Positions 51,413-63,660 are shown, numbered from the stretch's first letter. The stretch is 64,000 nucleotides of DNA from Nannobrachium achirus (GCA_963921795.1 OY997640.1:14200781-14264780); one strand, 5' to 3'. Notes: generated by a model not told the origin, from the sequence alone. Program-made: numbers and translations.

Positions 51413-51841
51413 AAGAGTGACTAATAAATAAAAATACAAATAAGTCATGTTGGGGGTGAACTAATCCTTTAAGGCATTTTTCAAATCAGACTTAGGCCTA
51501 AATGGGTTAAAGCAGGTCATGTTTGGAATTGTAACAGCTGAAATCAATAATAATATCAGTATTCCGGTATTAACCAGCGGGCCGCATTAAGTGAAGGTGA
51601 GGGCCGCATGTGGCCCCCGGGCCGCCAGTTGCCCATGTATGGCCTAGTGGTACAGTAGCTATTTAAGGTTAACTGTGAGCGTCTGTGTCTTGCTAAGGAA
51701 CTGTTCCCAGGACACTGTTCTATAGCTTCCTACTGCTGACAGTTAGGATGGTTAAATGTAGAAGACACATTAATTCTGTGTGTGTGTGCACATGTATTTT
51801 ATCCATGCATGTTCCCTGTTCTTTCCTCTATTATGCGTCAG

Positions 51842-52321
51842 ACCACAGGTCCAGACCCCACCTATCAGAGCCTCCAAGCGGCAACTGTGGGTCAGGATAC
51901 ATATGATGTCATGCCACCATCTATTATGTGTCAGACCACAGGTCCAGACCCCACCTATCAGAGCCTCCAAGCGGCCACTGTGGGTCAGGATACATATGAT
52001 GTCATGGGGAGGCTCTCTCCATTCCGACATGTCGCCACTCCGAAATGGACTTCTTATTGTCGGAGTGGCGACACTCCCCATGGGCCTAAGGTTTAGGGTA
52101 GGGGTAGAGATAGGGTTAGTGTCGGAATGGAGACATGTCGGAAAGGAGACATGTCGGAGTGGAGAGATGCACCCGATGTCATGCCACCATCTATTATGTG
52201 TCAGACCACAGGTCCAGACCCCACCTATCAGAGCCTCCAAGCGGCCACTGTGGGTCAGGATACATATGATGTCATGCCACCATCTACATCACAACCTCAT
52301 AAGTATGAACTTACTCTATAA
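51842..52321 (+). pseudogene. Three fused ITIM-like tail units
   Basis: After an acceptor (GTCAG) the sequence repeats a 93-bp unit without introns: TTGPDPTYQSLQAATVGQDT, YDVMPPSIMCQ. Unit 1 is 51842-51934, unit 2 starts at 51935 and is interrupted at 52006 by a 168-bp MITE, and unit 3 is 52205-52321, ending PSTSQPHKYELTL and TAA at 52319. Units 1 and 2 each keep the acceptor-like CAG at their joins, so an exon and its splice site were duplicated head to tail. Each unit offers PTYQSL and TYDVM; the latter has the YxxM form bound by PI3-kinase p85. No Ig or transmembrane exon precedes it in the window except those of copy 5. Confidence 0.7.
52007..52174. mobile_element. 168-bp MULE-like MITE, copy 2
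   Basis: Inserted in the second ITIM-like unit with a perfect 9-bp duplication GATGTCATG (51998-52006 and 52175-52183). Same length as, and inverse in sequence to, the copy at 19168-19335. Removing it restores the 93-bp unit exactly. Confidence 0.85.
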
Positions 52322-52476
52322 TCACCATTTTAGTCAGGAACATTCACGTCAAGTAGATTTAACCATTTATTGTATAAATGGCGTACAGTTAATCTTGGCG
52401 TTTGAAGGGCTCAGCGTTCTGAGATGTTCCCTGAATTTTGTGCAAGCTTTTCTGAGCATGCTAAGCAAAATCAGGG

Positions 52477-52572
52477 AACGCTAAGCAATACCCCCCATAG
52501 GGAGACAATAGCAGAACAATAGATTGCTATTGTTCTGCTATTGTCTCCCTATGGGGGGTATTGCTTAGCGTT
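52477..52572. repeat. Perfect 46-bp hairpin with 4-nt loop
   Basis: 52477-52522 is the exact inverse of 52527-52572, with ATTG between them. The stem contains ACCCCCCATAGGGAGACAAT. There are no mismatches, unlike every other inverted repeat here. Confidence 0.9.
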
Positions 52573-52797
52573 CGGAATCTTTAGACGAAACGTGATGCCG
52601 GGGATGCGCCATGAGCGGCCACGTGACGCTCACCACGGGTGCCAAAACTCGCACCGGAAGTACGATGAAATACATGATGGCAGTGAATAGAGCCGGCTAG
52701 ACCAGCTCATGAAGAAACATTATTTATGAACGACTGAGAGCTTTGTCATATAATCGGTTCAGGGATATAAAAGAAGACATATCAGAGTTTTATTTTT

Positions 52798-53007
52798 CTA
52801 ATCACTTGCTTTTTGATGTGCACAGTACATCATTTTATCTAAACAGCTGCAGATATAGTTTCTGTCTCTGAAGTATTGCGAGATTTGGTTCCCAGACAGG
52901 AAGCGGTGGACAATCTTGCGATCCTTGCCACGTTCAGAAACATACTTTATACTCTTTAGATACCTTACACAGTGCGCACATCGAAAATCAACACTGCAGA
53001 AAAACAT
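52798..53007 (-). other. Small unrecognised cysteine-rich frame
   Basis: A 69-codon minus-strand frame with spaced cysteines (MFFCSVDFRCAHC ... ICSCLDKMMYC). It lies in GC-rich unique sequence (52573-53110) flanked by 'gaccagctcatg' and 'catgagctggtcc', an inverted pair that suggests another mobile element. No family recognised; it may be a chance frame. Confidence 0.2.
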
Positions 53008-53229
53008 GTTACATGTCTTTTATTTTCCCGAGAAGAGTAGTTTATAAAGGTCTGAATTGATCACATATAGTTTTTGTACATGAGCTGGTCCACGGCATTC
53101 CAATGCATTCTACCGAACTTCCGGCCACAGTTTGGCACCCATGGTGCGATAAATCTGTGTGTTGGAATTGCGTGATAGCAAAAATGACGTTGGTGTCCCT
53201 TCCTCTAAATATTCCTCATCTCCTTCCAG

Positions 53230-53365
53230 GAAGAGACAGCAGCATGGAGGTCCACACTCCACCTATCAGAGCCTCCAACTGGCCACTGTGGGTCAGGATA
53301 CATATGATGTCTTGACACCATCTACATCACAACCTCATAAGTATGAACTCATAATCCCTGATTGA
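53230..53365 (+). pseudogene. ITIM-like terminal exon relic 1
   Basis: After the acceptor CTTCCAG the first bases match the 3'UTR-like block, then the frame gives STYQSLQLATVGQDTYDVLT and ends PHKYELIIPD with a stop at 53363. STYQSL fits the ITIM consensus. Confidence 0.55.
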
Positions 53366-53442
53366 TTGATTAATTGATTGATTGTGTTGTTTGAGTGGTC
53401 CTATCGTGACTTCCTATTGGTTGTGCTCTTGTCTCCTTCTAG

Positions 53443-53578
53443 GAAGACACAGCAGCATGTAGGTCGACACACCACAGGTCCAAACCCCACCTATCAGAGC
53501 CTCCAAGCAGCAACTGTGAACCAGGATGCATATGATGTCATCATGACACCATCTGCAGCACAACCTCATAATCCCTGA
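53443..53578 (+). pseudogene. ITIM-like terminal exon relic 2
   Basis: Second copy of the previous exon after acceptor CTTCTAG: TTGPNPTYQSLQAATVNQDA, YDVIMTPSAAQPHNP and a stop at 53576-53578. It is preceded by the same 'ttgattgattg...cctattggttgtgctct' sequence found at 30170-30240. Confidence 0.55.
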
Positions 53579-53584
53579 TTGCAG

Positions 53585-54345
53585 TGGTGGAAAAAGTACT
53601 CACGTTTATTACTTAAGTAAAAGTATCAATACTGCAAAATAGAAATACTCCGTTACAAGTAAAAGTCCTGAATTCAAAATGTACTTGAGTAAAAGTCCTG
53701 AATTCAAAATGTATTCAAAATGTACTTGAGTAAAAGTCCTGAATTCAAAATGTACTTAAGTAAAAGTATGAAAGTCTTGGCATAAAGATGTATTTAAGTA
53801 CAGTACCAAAAGTAAAAGTACAAAAAATCTTTGAAAATAGCAGATCTACAAGCTCTGCTATTTTCAAATAGACTAGGTATAAAATAGAGAAATAGTGGAT
53901 TAATGTATGTTTTACAATATCTTGATTTATATCTGAAAAGTAGCTATAACAAACGTTTTCGAATAAATGTTGTGGCAAGTACAATATTTGCCTCTGAGAT
54001 GTAGTGGAGTAGTAGTAAAAGTACTGAAAACTGGAAATACTCAATTGAAGTAGAAATACCTCAAAACTGTACAGTACAGTACAGTACTTGGAGCTATAGT
54101 CAACTTTTTCTTGAAAAACGGATGCTAAAATAAAAATAATGTTTCGAAAATATTTTATAAAAAAATAAGCTTCTATTCAAAAATGACCACAAAAAGCGTA
54201 AAATAATGATAAAATAATCATTTTGGCCATTGTCAGTTTGTTTACATTCTAGTCTATAGACTAGGATGTAAACAAAGTGTCGGCCCTACAATGAAAACGT
54301 TGACTATAGCTCCTTTAAGTAAATGTAGTTAGTTACTTTACACCA
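53585..54345. mobile_element. 'aaagtactc' repeat element, larger copy
   Basis: The ends 'cagtggtggaaaaagtactc' and 'agttactttacacca' and many 'agtaaaagtcctgaattcaa' repeats. A MITE with ends GGAGCTATAGTCAAC and its perfect inverse is nested at 54090-54313. Confidence 0.65.
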
Positions 54346-54574
54346 GAGCCTTCTACCTACGGAGAGTTGCGTCACTCCCGTTCACTTCATGGGGCCAGGT
54401 CTTCTACGCACACATCTATTGGCGTATAGTGACAAACGGCGAACCGGAAGTTTACAAAATGCATTGAAGTCTATGAGGTGTAAAGTGACAATGAACCACG
54501 TGACCATCAGCGCTGTTTCTGACCCCGCAGTGGCAGGACTCTCTGATTAGACGACTCTGCTTTACACCACTGCC

Positions 54575-54579
<5 letters not shown>

Positions 54580-54649
<70 letters not shown>

Positions 54650-55070
54650 CTGACTGATTGTGTTTCAGGAAGAGGCAGCAGCGCGGACGTCGCTAGTGGG
54701 AGGAGATTCACCTGGTGAATTAGTTAACTTCCTGGCTGTCTGTTTCTGTCTCTCTGCCCCTAGTCTAGCCTAACACGGACATTCTATGGCCCCGACAGAT
54801 CTCATCGGCTCGACGCCTCCTCCGGCATCTCGGAATGGACGCGGCGGGGGACATGACTCCTGCTGCTGTCTGCTTTGAGTAAATGAGGAAGTGATCTGCG
54901 GTGGAAAACAAGTTCACATGAACAATACTGATGTAAAATAAGATACATCAGTACATACATTTTAAATTCTATTAAAATGTTGTGAGCCACAGTTACAGGG
55001 GCGCTATCCCGATACTACTCTGCCCCATGTGCTCCTGGGTTTGTTTAATTTATCGTTCAACTTGAATCCA
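54580..55070 (+). other. (GATT)n tract and 3'UTR-like relics
   Basis: (GATT)n at about 54575-54650, then 'tttcaggaagaggcagcagc' and 'gtgggaggag' (54668-54705) and 'gccccatgtgctcctgggtt' near 55022. These match the 3' block after the receptor tails, so another receptor 3' end once lay here. Confidence 0.5.
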
Positions 55071-56908
55071 TGCTCTTCTCTATACTGTACTTGGTTACAA
55101 GGTTGTCTTTATTGTTATTTCATGATGGCTTTGGGGTGCATTATGAATCCTTGTAAGACGGACCATTTACCCACCAAACATTTTTACTGTATTTGTATTT
55201 TTTGTCTTATATTCTTTTAATATTACTGTACATGATAATTCTTTGGGATGCATTAACATACTAGCAGTATATAATAAGTGATCTATAAATATGCTTTTTG
55301 TTAAGGGATTATTCGTTTTCATATTTATATTTCATATTTATGATGCACTGGAAAGCATATAGCATATAGCTCGAGTTTTAATATTACTTTTGTGAAACAT
55401 TTTAAGTCAAATGTTCAACATTAATAACCTACTGTAGGGCTATTTATAACCCCCTTTATGACCACAGGAGGGAGACAAATCAATAACAATTGTTTTGTTT
55501 TCAAAAATATTTTGTGCCATTTGCTTATTTAAATTAGGGAAATGCACTTCTGGATTCTCAGTCTGGTCTGTGATCGGTTGAAAGACAAAGAGATATCCCG
55601 ATTGGCCAAATGCGAAGGAGACAGATTGGCAAAAGATAATTCCAGACAGAAACCTTTTTTCTATCATGCTATCAAGCTGCCCTCTTGAGATAAAACCTCC
55701 TAAAATGTAGGAGGTTTTACCTTAAGAGGGCACCTTGATAGCATAATGATCATCATCATTTAGGACCTACATCATCATTCAGGAGGCCAGAGGCGGGGTT
55801 ATCACTTCCCATAGCTAGGCGAGAAGTGACAAGGTTTGAGCACCACTACATAGAAACATATAGGTTTTCAAAAAAGCCTTAGAAGGATTTGAAATAGCAG
55901 GCCGGGTACACATTTTAGTGTATGGGAGGGGCTTACAGTACATGTACAGTATGTATCAACATATTTGTTTTTGTAGGCTAATTTCTGATTTGGGCCTAAC
56001 TATAGGTTAGGCCTAAATGGGTTAAAGAGCACACATTTTTCAAAAATAGAAGATCTACAAGCTCGCAGCCCCAGGGGTATATCTGCTATTTTTTCAATAG
56101 TTAAAGCACAAAATAATGGGTATGCGTTCCCAGTCTAAATGGGTTAAACCCCTCCCCCTATGAAGAACATTCATGGGGGGCCCGCAGTGAATCCTTGTAC
56201 CCAGAGCCCAGAATTTGGTGCGACACCCCTGTGCAGCCCACAAATTACACATAACTGGGTAGGCCACTAAGCCTGGCTCAATGCACTGTGTGGAGCAGAC
56301 CTTTCTAGTGCTGTGCGTAATGAAAACAATGACAGTCCAACCATGATAGTCAGGGAATATCTTATCTAGCCCAAGGAATGTTTTTTGTGCAAAACAAATG
56401 CTTACAATCGATTCAGAATCATGAAAACCCCTAGTTTGACCCCTCACATGAGTCTTAAAGCATATTTATTTTCATTCTCAGAGGGAAACTGAATTTCAGT
56501 CTTTGTGAGATGTGTTACTAGACACCTTTACAAACACATTGGTGAAGACATTTCGTGGTAAGGAATTTATTCAAGGTTTGGACCTTTTCTCTGAAGATAT
56601 TCCCTGGCTATGATAATAGAATTGGAAAGTAATGGCCAGTGACTGAGACCTCTGCAAGGCCAGATTCTCAAGAGAGAACGATCCAATATACAGTAGTGAC
56701 AATGGTGATTTGCATGGTTTGTAAAACAAACAGAATTTATTTTAAAAAAGCAACAGAGGTGTGAATGAAAAGTGAAAAAAAAAAGTGGAAAATTCATTCA
56801 TATTGGATTCCAAGTGAAAGCGGAAACTGAAATTTGAGTGAAAGTGGAACAGTTGTGGTTTACATTCTCCAGCAACCTGCATTTGGTGATTCATACATAC
56901 CAGTGCAT
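55071..56908. other. Intergenic; one hairpin, no gene
   Basis: A 79-bp hairpin (55666-55744) pairs 'atgctatcaag.tgccctctt' with its inverse, with a 9-nt loop and a few mismatches. No receptor exon or known protein was seen on either strand. Confidence 0.5.
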
Positions 56909-56913
56909 CTTAA

Positions 56914-57382
56914 AGTGATCCCTGACTAATACGACAAATATGTCTTAATACATTATAATTGTCCTCTATAACTACAATGTAAAATTAAAAACACCTTAAA
57001 TATTTTATTTCTTCTAGAAATAGCTAATCTTTCACTCAGTAGGGGAAATGCCTGTCACAAGTTGATGATGTCATAAATGTCATGTGTCATTTTTATGGCA
57101 TGCATGTGCAAAAAAACAAAACACAAACACATTTGAAATATTGATTTGATGCTCATATTAACCATAGGAAGTATTACGTTTGTTTTTATTTTCACATGCA
57201 TGCCATAAATTCCATAGGGATAGATCACACTTGACATGTATGACATCATCAACTCGCTGAGTGAAAGATTAGCTATTTCTAGAAGAAATAAAATAATTGA
57301 GGTGTTTTAAATTTTACATTGTAGTTATAGAGGACAATTATAATGTATTAAGGCATATTTGTCGTATTAGTCAGGGATCACT
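56914..57382. mobile_element. TTAA-flanked palindromic MITE, copy 4
   Basis: TTAA at 56910-56913 and 57383-57386; arms of about 150 bp starting AGTGATCCCTGACTAATACG are inverses of each other, and weaker pairing continues inward (gatgatgtcat/atgacatcatc, catgcatgtg/cacatgcatg). Confidence 0.75.
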
Positions 57383-57509
57383 TTAAGGCCCCTCCACCTT
57401 GGGCCCTAGTAAGTCAGTCCCACATTTCCCCCTCTTGTGACACCCCTGCCAGCAACACCATGAGGCCTAGTTTTACAAAACATAATGTCCCTCTGTAGTA
57501 GTATGTAGT

Positions 57510-57795
57510 AGTCTATGTATCTTTAGATCTGTTAATTAGTGGATCCTGTGTTCTGAACACATTGAATGATGAACTTCAGATAACATTAAAGTGCTACTAA
57601 ATGGGCTGGTAACCTGTCTGAGTTTGTGCTGCAAAATGGAGCTTGTATACCAACTGTCTATTTGTCATATGCATTCAAAACCACAACAACTGGTTATGGT
57701 TTTGAAGTGTGGCTTTGTTGGAAATTATCATTTCCTCGTTCTGTTGACAACATGCAACATCTTTATCAAACGTATCACGTTTTGCTATGTAATGA
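57510..57795 (-). promoter_or_regulatory. Inverted copy of the receptor upstream block
   Basis: Read on the minus strand it matches 1-240 and 61400-61860: 'gacaggttaccagccc', 'gttcagaacacaggatccac' and 'attaacagatc'. Homology ends near 57505 and no leader exon follows; the MITE at 56914 lies where it would be expected. Together with the inverted tail exon at 50099 this suggests that a receptor copy once lay here in inverse orientation. Confidence 0.55.
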
Positions 57796-57893
57796 AAAGT
57801 AGTAGTAGTCTTTGGGTTTGACTTTACTGCAATTAGACATGCATGTTGACAACTGCGTAAAGCAAATGTTTCATGTTCTTAGGGTAGGCTATG

Positions 57894-58317
<424 letters not shown>

Positions 58318-58859
58318 CTGGTTAAACATGTTGCCTCATGCTAGATGCAGAATAGATGTGCCTCATGCTAGATGCAGAATAGATAGTAGATACACCATAA
58401 AAATGCTAATATACAGTATATGATTTGTGAAAGTGACAAACGGGCTTCACAGTTATGTCAGGTGTGTTCATTATAAATTCAAGTTCATTATAATTTCCCT
58501 GAAGCTGAAGTTGTTGGAAAGCATGTGCATGTCTATGTGTGAAAGACCCAAAAAAGCAGTTGCATTCATTTCATTGAGATAATCTCTCTCTTTTTTTATT
58601 TATTTTTTCTTAAAAAAATAATTTCTATGATACATTGTTTTGGTCTCTGATTTTATCTGAAGTCATTGCTACAACTACATACAGTAGAATCGGACAGGAA
58701 ATATAATATCTCGTTTACAGCCATTTTGACAACATGCAAACTCAAGAATAGTCCCTTCTGTGCCATAAATCTTAGCAAATGGATTCATATTGCTTGTATT
58801 TGCAAAAGCAGTCAACAATCATGGTAGAAATTATGTTAAAGCTCTATTTTGGGAGTCCA

Positions 58860-59235
58860 CCATCTTGCAAATATGCACAATAAAGGTCCAGACACACCCA
58901 ATAATAAAATTAGCTATTCCATTGAGTCTCCCATGGTCAGACACCATGAAATAGACACCAAGTTTGTGTTTCTAGCTCATCTGGTTCAGAAGTTAGAGGC
59001 AAAACCTATTTTCTGGGTCCTTACATTATGGCGGCCATATTGTGGCGGCCATATTGGATTTCATGGAAACTTGCAATACAAAAAATGTTCATATGTATAC
59101 CATTGATCAACCTGTGAAGTTTCGTGGAAATATCCCTCAGTTTAAAATTTTGCCCTATTCACCCCCCATTAAAACTAATAGGGGCTAATATTGAGGCGGC
59201 CATATTGGACTTTGTTGTACAAATTGACCGGGTTG
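58860..59235. repeat. Dispersed repeat with 'atggcggccatatt' motifs
   Basis: Three 'gcggccatatt' motifs and phrases such as 'caccatcttgcaa' recall the outer parts of the palindromic transposon at 3006-6204 but do not match closely. Probably a distantly related MITE. Confidence 0.4.
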
Positions 59236-59350
59236 TCCATATAGGTTGTGATCCTACTGGGTCATAGATAATATTTCTGGTGGACAACCTTTTATGTCGG
59301 GGCAAATGCAGCACACCTTCCTTTGCCCCCTGGGTACTACTATTTTCTAG

Positions 59351-59697
59351 ACACGCATAAATGAAGAATCAAGAGGTGAAGACCAATCAGCAGGGACCTC
59401 CTCTGTCGTCATGTCTCCTCTCTACGCGACCGTCAACAAGACCAGAAGGCCAACCCAACATCCATCTATGCTAACGTTAACGATTACACCCACCAGGATC
59501 CTTCAGATTTGAATTACTCTACTGTACACTTCTCTGAGGGAAGCAGTGTCACTTTCAGTGCTGATTTGCAACCAAACCAAGATATCAAAATGTCTGAAAG
59601 TTCTTCTCTGGTGTCACAAGTCAATGTGATTCCTGATGACATTATTTATTCAATGGCACAGCTGCCTAAAGATCTTACAAAAGATTCTGGTCACTGA
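59351..59697 (+). pseudogene. Type-B tail exon relic with frameshift
   Basis: After acceptor TTCTAG the frame starts TRINEESRGEDQSAGTSSVV, SPLYATVNKT and then loses a base near 59450. In the next frame it continues IYANVNDYTHQDPSDLNYST, VIPDDIIYSMAQLPKDLTKD and ends in TGA at 59695. The exon length, 347 nt, is one short of a multiple of three. Tyrosine motifs SIYANV, LNYSTV and IIYSMA are kept. Confidence 0.75.
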
Positions 59698-61395
59698 AAT
59701 TCCTGTTGCTCAGTAAAGACATTGCCATTTTTCGCTTTCATTGATCGACCACAGGGATATGATATTAGGGGAAATTAGGGCGAGGGAAGTCCACTGGACC
59801 TGGGATCCAAACCTGGGACTTGTCTATGATGTACTCCTTCACCTCCACCTTTAGATCATTTTAGAAGGTAGCAAACTCACAACACTTTCCTAAATTCCTC
59901 CTTTAACCTGAGAAGGGAGCGTGTCGCTGTTACTACATCTTTTCGACACCCGACTCTAACCCTCACCCTAACCTTAACCTCCGTGGAGTGAGTCGCTAAC
60001 CCTCCGGTCGAAATGATGGGCGTTCGCAAAAGCGAGATTTCCCCTCTGAAAAAGGACAGTGGTGTTTATCCTCACAAATAAAAGTCATAGGATGCTATCA
60101 CCCAAAATAAATGTCATACAAATATATTGTGTCATAAATTAATACATTAATAAAGAAATACATATAATCAAAATCAAAGTAATACCATACTTCAACATAG
60201 CTTACTAATATGTTGCATTATACTTGCATTATACTCTCTCCAAACACAGCTTGTGACAACACAGATGATTTCATACAGTAGGCCTATATGGCATGCTTTG
60301 CCAATCTTCAGCTGGTTTAGGAGAGAAGTAGTATGCTGTCATTCATCTTTGGCAATTGTTTACCCCATTGATATTTAGGTAGAGCAATGCAGTGCATGTG
60401 TTGTGTTAAGTTTATTTTTATTAAGGTATGTTTTCACTGCCAAGGTTAGTGTGAGCTTTGTAGTGTTTTTGCCTGGGTCCCTGGAGTCTGGTTTGAAATA
60501 AACAACGCAACCTTTTCTAGCTGAGAACTTACGGACAGCATTTCTTGGTGGCTGAGAGGGAGGAGACCAACGGACAGACAGAACTCTGGACAACCTGAAC
60601 TAAACTGCATCCAAAACATTTTGTTGGAGTTGGAGAGGCCTTTTTGCCTTTCGGACATGCAGTGTGGCCCCACATACTAACCGATGCATGTGGTTACAGT
60701 GATTTTAGGTCTCATCGTCACTCTCTCTCAACTTTGTTTGATTTATCATTCAACTATTTCTTATTTTCCATCCACCACTGCCATACGCCCCTGATATGCA
60801 CTGATTTTGTTTCATTTGCTTTACTTATTTGTATTAATAGTTTGATTTAATAATCAGTCTATTTTTGACTCACATATACATTACAACACAATATAATAGC
60901 AGTTATTAGCACACATTGGTATTAATAACCTGGCTGACTGGGTCTACCTATGTTATTTTTTGCCTAGATTGATATTTCTATGCATTTGATGTATTGACGT
61001 TGATGTATTGATGTATTACCTGCTTATTGTAAATTGCTCTGGATTAAGAGCGCCTGCTAAATGCCTAATTTGTGACCTTTACATATGAGTAGCCAGACTT
61101 CTCAACTATTATGATTCTTGATCTTGCAAGTAAAAAGAAAGTTGTATAATGTCTTATGATTATTGTTTTAAAGCATTCTGAATATGTATGAATGCTTATA
61201 ACAATTATACAATAATATAATAATAATTAATTATAATCTTAAGTAGTTTATAATGTTTGTAATGGATTGTACATTAGCTTTATTACTTCATAGAAAGTGT
61301 TAACAAATATCTCCTTCATTTGGTTGTCAATGTCAGCTTTTAATTACATTGAAATCGATATAAAACATATAACAAAGATTGAGACACACTTCTAT
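59698..61395. other. Intergenic; 3'UTR-like block at 60715-60870
   Basis: 'ttgatttatcattcaactat' and 'attaatagtttgatttaataatc' (60738-60855) match the 3' block after copy 2, as expected downstream of the type-B relic. 'ctctaaccctcaccctaacc' near 59953 is a MITE fragment. The stretch 60370-60670 has a chance-length open frame only. No gene recognised. Confidence 0.5.
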
Positions 61396-61399
61396 TCTA

Positions 61400-62086
61400 T
61401 TCTATTACACACCAGTGATAAGTTTGATAAAGTTGTTGCATCTCTACAGAATGAGGAAATATCATTTCCTACAGAGCTGCGCTTCAAAACCATAACCACT
61501 TGTTGTGGTTTTGCAGTAAAGAATAGACAGTTGCTATGACTACGAGCTCCATTTTGCAGCACAAACTCAGACAGGCTACCAGGCTATTTAGTAACACTTT
61601 AAAGTTATACCATGTAACTTTTTTATAAAACAAATCTTAAAATTGTCCTAACTGTTAAATCGCTAAAGTTTTAGAACACCCACTCCGTTATTTTCACGTC
61701 CGCGACGACTCCGGACGAAAAACGGCCGAAAAAAGCAATACCGCTACTGACCACTAGTTTAGCAACTTACACAGTATAGCTTTAATGTTATGAAGTTCAT
61801 CATTCAATGTGTTCAGAACACAGGATCCACTAATTAACAGATTAAAGATACATACAGTATACATCAGTATACATTATACATACTATCAGTCAGCGAGGAA
61901 CAATATTTGTATTATTTGTTTTGCCAGCTGTCATTTTATAATAGTAGGCCTCTCTATTCAAATGAAAGCGAAACTGAACTTTCTAAGGTTTCGCAATCTC
62001 TGAAAGAGTCTGTTAAATTAGAATTGTGATACGACGAGACATGAAGTGAAGCTATAAAATTAAGTTAACATGTAGTTTTGTATTTC

Positions 62087-62156
<70 letters not shown>

Positions 62157-62441
62157 CACATGTGCTTTGTGTGTGCGTGTACGTGTGTGCATGTGCATGT
62201 GCATGCGCACGTGTGTGGGTGGGTTGATTGATCTCATATCCAGTGTGTAGAGTCGGTGTCCGCCCTGACCGTGTGAATGTTTGATTTATGTATGTGGTAG
62301 AGGCAAGAGGAAGTGGAAGGTGGAGTTTAGTAAAAAGAAAAAGAAAACCAACTATTGTAAAGAAATCTAGACCTTTATGCATAGCACAAGTTCTGTCTCT
62401 CCGGACAGAACTAGACAAGTCACCTGCAGCTCGTTATCATT
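61400..62441 (+). promoter_or_regulatory. Upstream region of a sixth receptor copy
   Basis: It matches 1-575, with an insertion near 61610-61785 and a (TG)n tract at 62091-62155. AGAGGAAGTG at 62306-62315 is an exact PU.1/ETS-type site about 130 bp before the ATG, the best-preserved version of the purine block found in all copies. Confidence 0.5.
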
Positions 62442-62517
62442 ATGAGAAATGTCTACATTTACTGTTTGCTTTCTGGTGAGTGACCTCTGCTTGTTTTCAT
62501 GTGTCTCTCTGCCTGTG
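62442..62517 (+). pseudogene. Leader exon of a sixth receptor copy, truncated
   Basis: Exon 62442-62475 encodes MRNVYIYCLLS with the normal donor GTGAGT, identical in sequence to copies 1, 3 and 5. Intron 1 follows for 42 bp and stops at 62517, where a LINE fragment begins. No Ig exon is seen before the window ends. Confidence 0.8.
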
Positions 62518-63660
62518 GCCCCAATAAACACCTTGAAGCCAAATTAGAAATAGTCAGTTTAGAGGCTAATAAACTGAGAAATCGGACAACCTCCTTAATC
62601 CTTTCTGCCAAAAAACACTACTTGGATGAGAAAGTTGAGGAAAACATCCACAAACCACGAGACCTATGGAAGCTATTTAAAACCCAGCTAGGCTGCGGTG
62701 CTAAACTTAGATCCATAGCCAGCAACATATCCATCCAAGCTCCCATAACCCTCCTCACTGACAGTCTCGATGTAGCCAAAAATCTCAACATCTATTTCAC
62801 CTCCATGGCCAAAAATCTGGTCAATAAACTGCCCGCTCCATCTGGGCTGTTTGGTGTTAGGCACATCTTGAAATTCTACAGGAACCTTGGGGTATGCAAA
62901 GACAATTTTAAACTTACCACGGTGACAACTGATGAAGTGTTTAAAAAACTTCGCACCCTACCTCAATTCAAGGCCGCTGGCCATGATAAAATCGCCCCCA
63001 AATTTCTCATAGACTCAGCTGCCACCATTGCCCCAATCATTACCCATATTATTAATCTATCTATCAAGCAGGGTTATGTCCCCCAGGACTTCAAATTAGC
63101 TAAGGTAACCCCCCTGCACAAAAAAGGCAGTAAACTTGACCCTGGCAACTACAGGCCAATCTCAATCCTTAGTTCCATCTCTAAGGTAATGGAAAAATTG
63201 TCTATGAACAGGTGGCTAAATATCTTGAAGAGAATAAACTGATCTACGAGTTCCCGTCTGGCTTCAGAGAGTCTCATTCCACAGATACATGCCTCATCTA
63301 TTTGAATGATTACATCAAACGTGAAATTCACGATGGCAAATATTGCGGCATGGTCATGCTGGACCTCCAGAAGGCATTTGACACCGTCGATCATTCTATT
63401 CTGATCGAAAAACTCAAAGCTATTGGTCTTGATAGCACAGCAGTGAGATGGATGCACTCTTACTTGGTGGGGAGGGAACAGATGGTGGAAGTCAACGGAA
63501 CCCTGTCCCCCCCCCTCCCAGTAAACTGTGGAGTACCTCAAGGGAGTATACTAGGACCACTGTTGTTCTTAATATACGTAAACGACATGTCATCTGCTTG
63601 TGACTGCAATCTGTTTCTGTTCGCGGATGACTCGGCTCTCCTAGTCTCCGGCAGAGACTT
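62518..63660 (+). mobile_element. Reverse-transcriptase fragment of a CR1/L2-like LINE
   Basis: The frame 62499-63242 covers the region before and including RT block 1 (FKAAGHDKIAPKFLID, PLHKKGSKLDPGNYRPISIL); after a single-base frameshift near 63197 the frame 63212-63664 continues with VMLDLQKAFDTVDHSILIEK, CGVPQGSILGPLLFLIYVND and FADDSALLVSGRD. Both ends are cut: there is no endonuclease and the domain stops just after the catalytic FADD. It is of a different family from the LINE at 40168 and the fragment at 7374. Confidence 0.85.

Noticed and set aside
56094..56447. Minus-strand frame of 117 codons
   Set aside because: No domain recognised, no splice context, and it sits in plain intergenic sequence; likely chance.
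60375..60673. Two overlapping minus-strand frames of 72-75 codons
   Set aside because: No recognisable motif, no homology to other copies and normal chance length for this composition.
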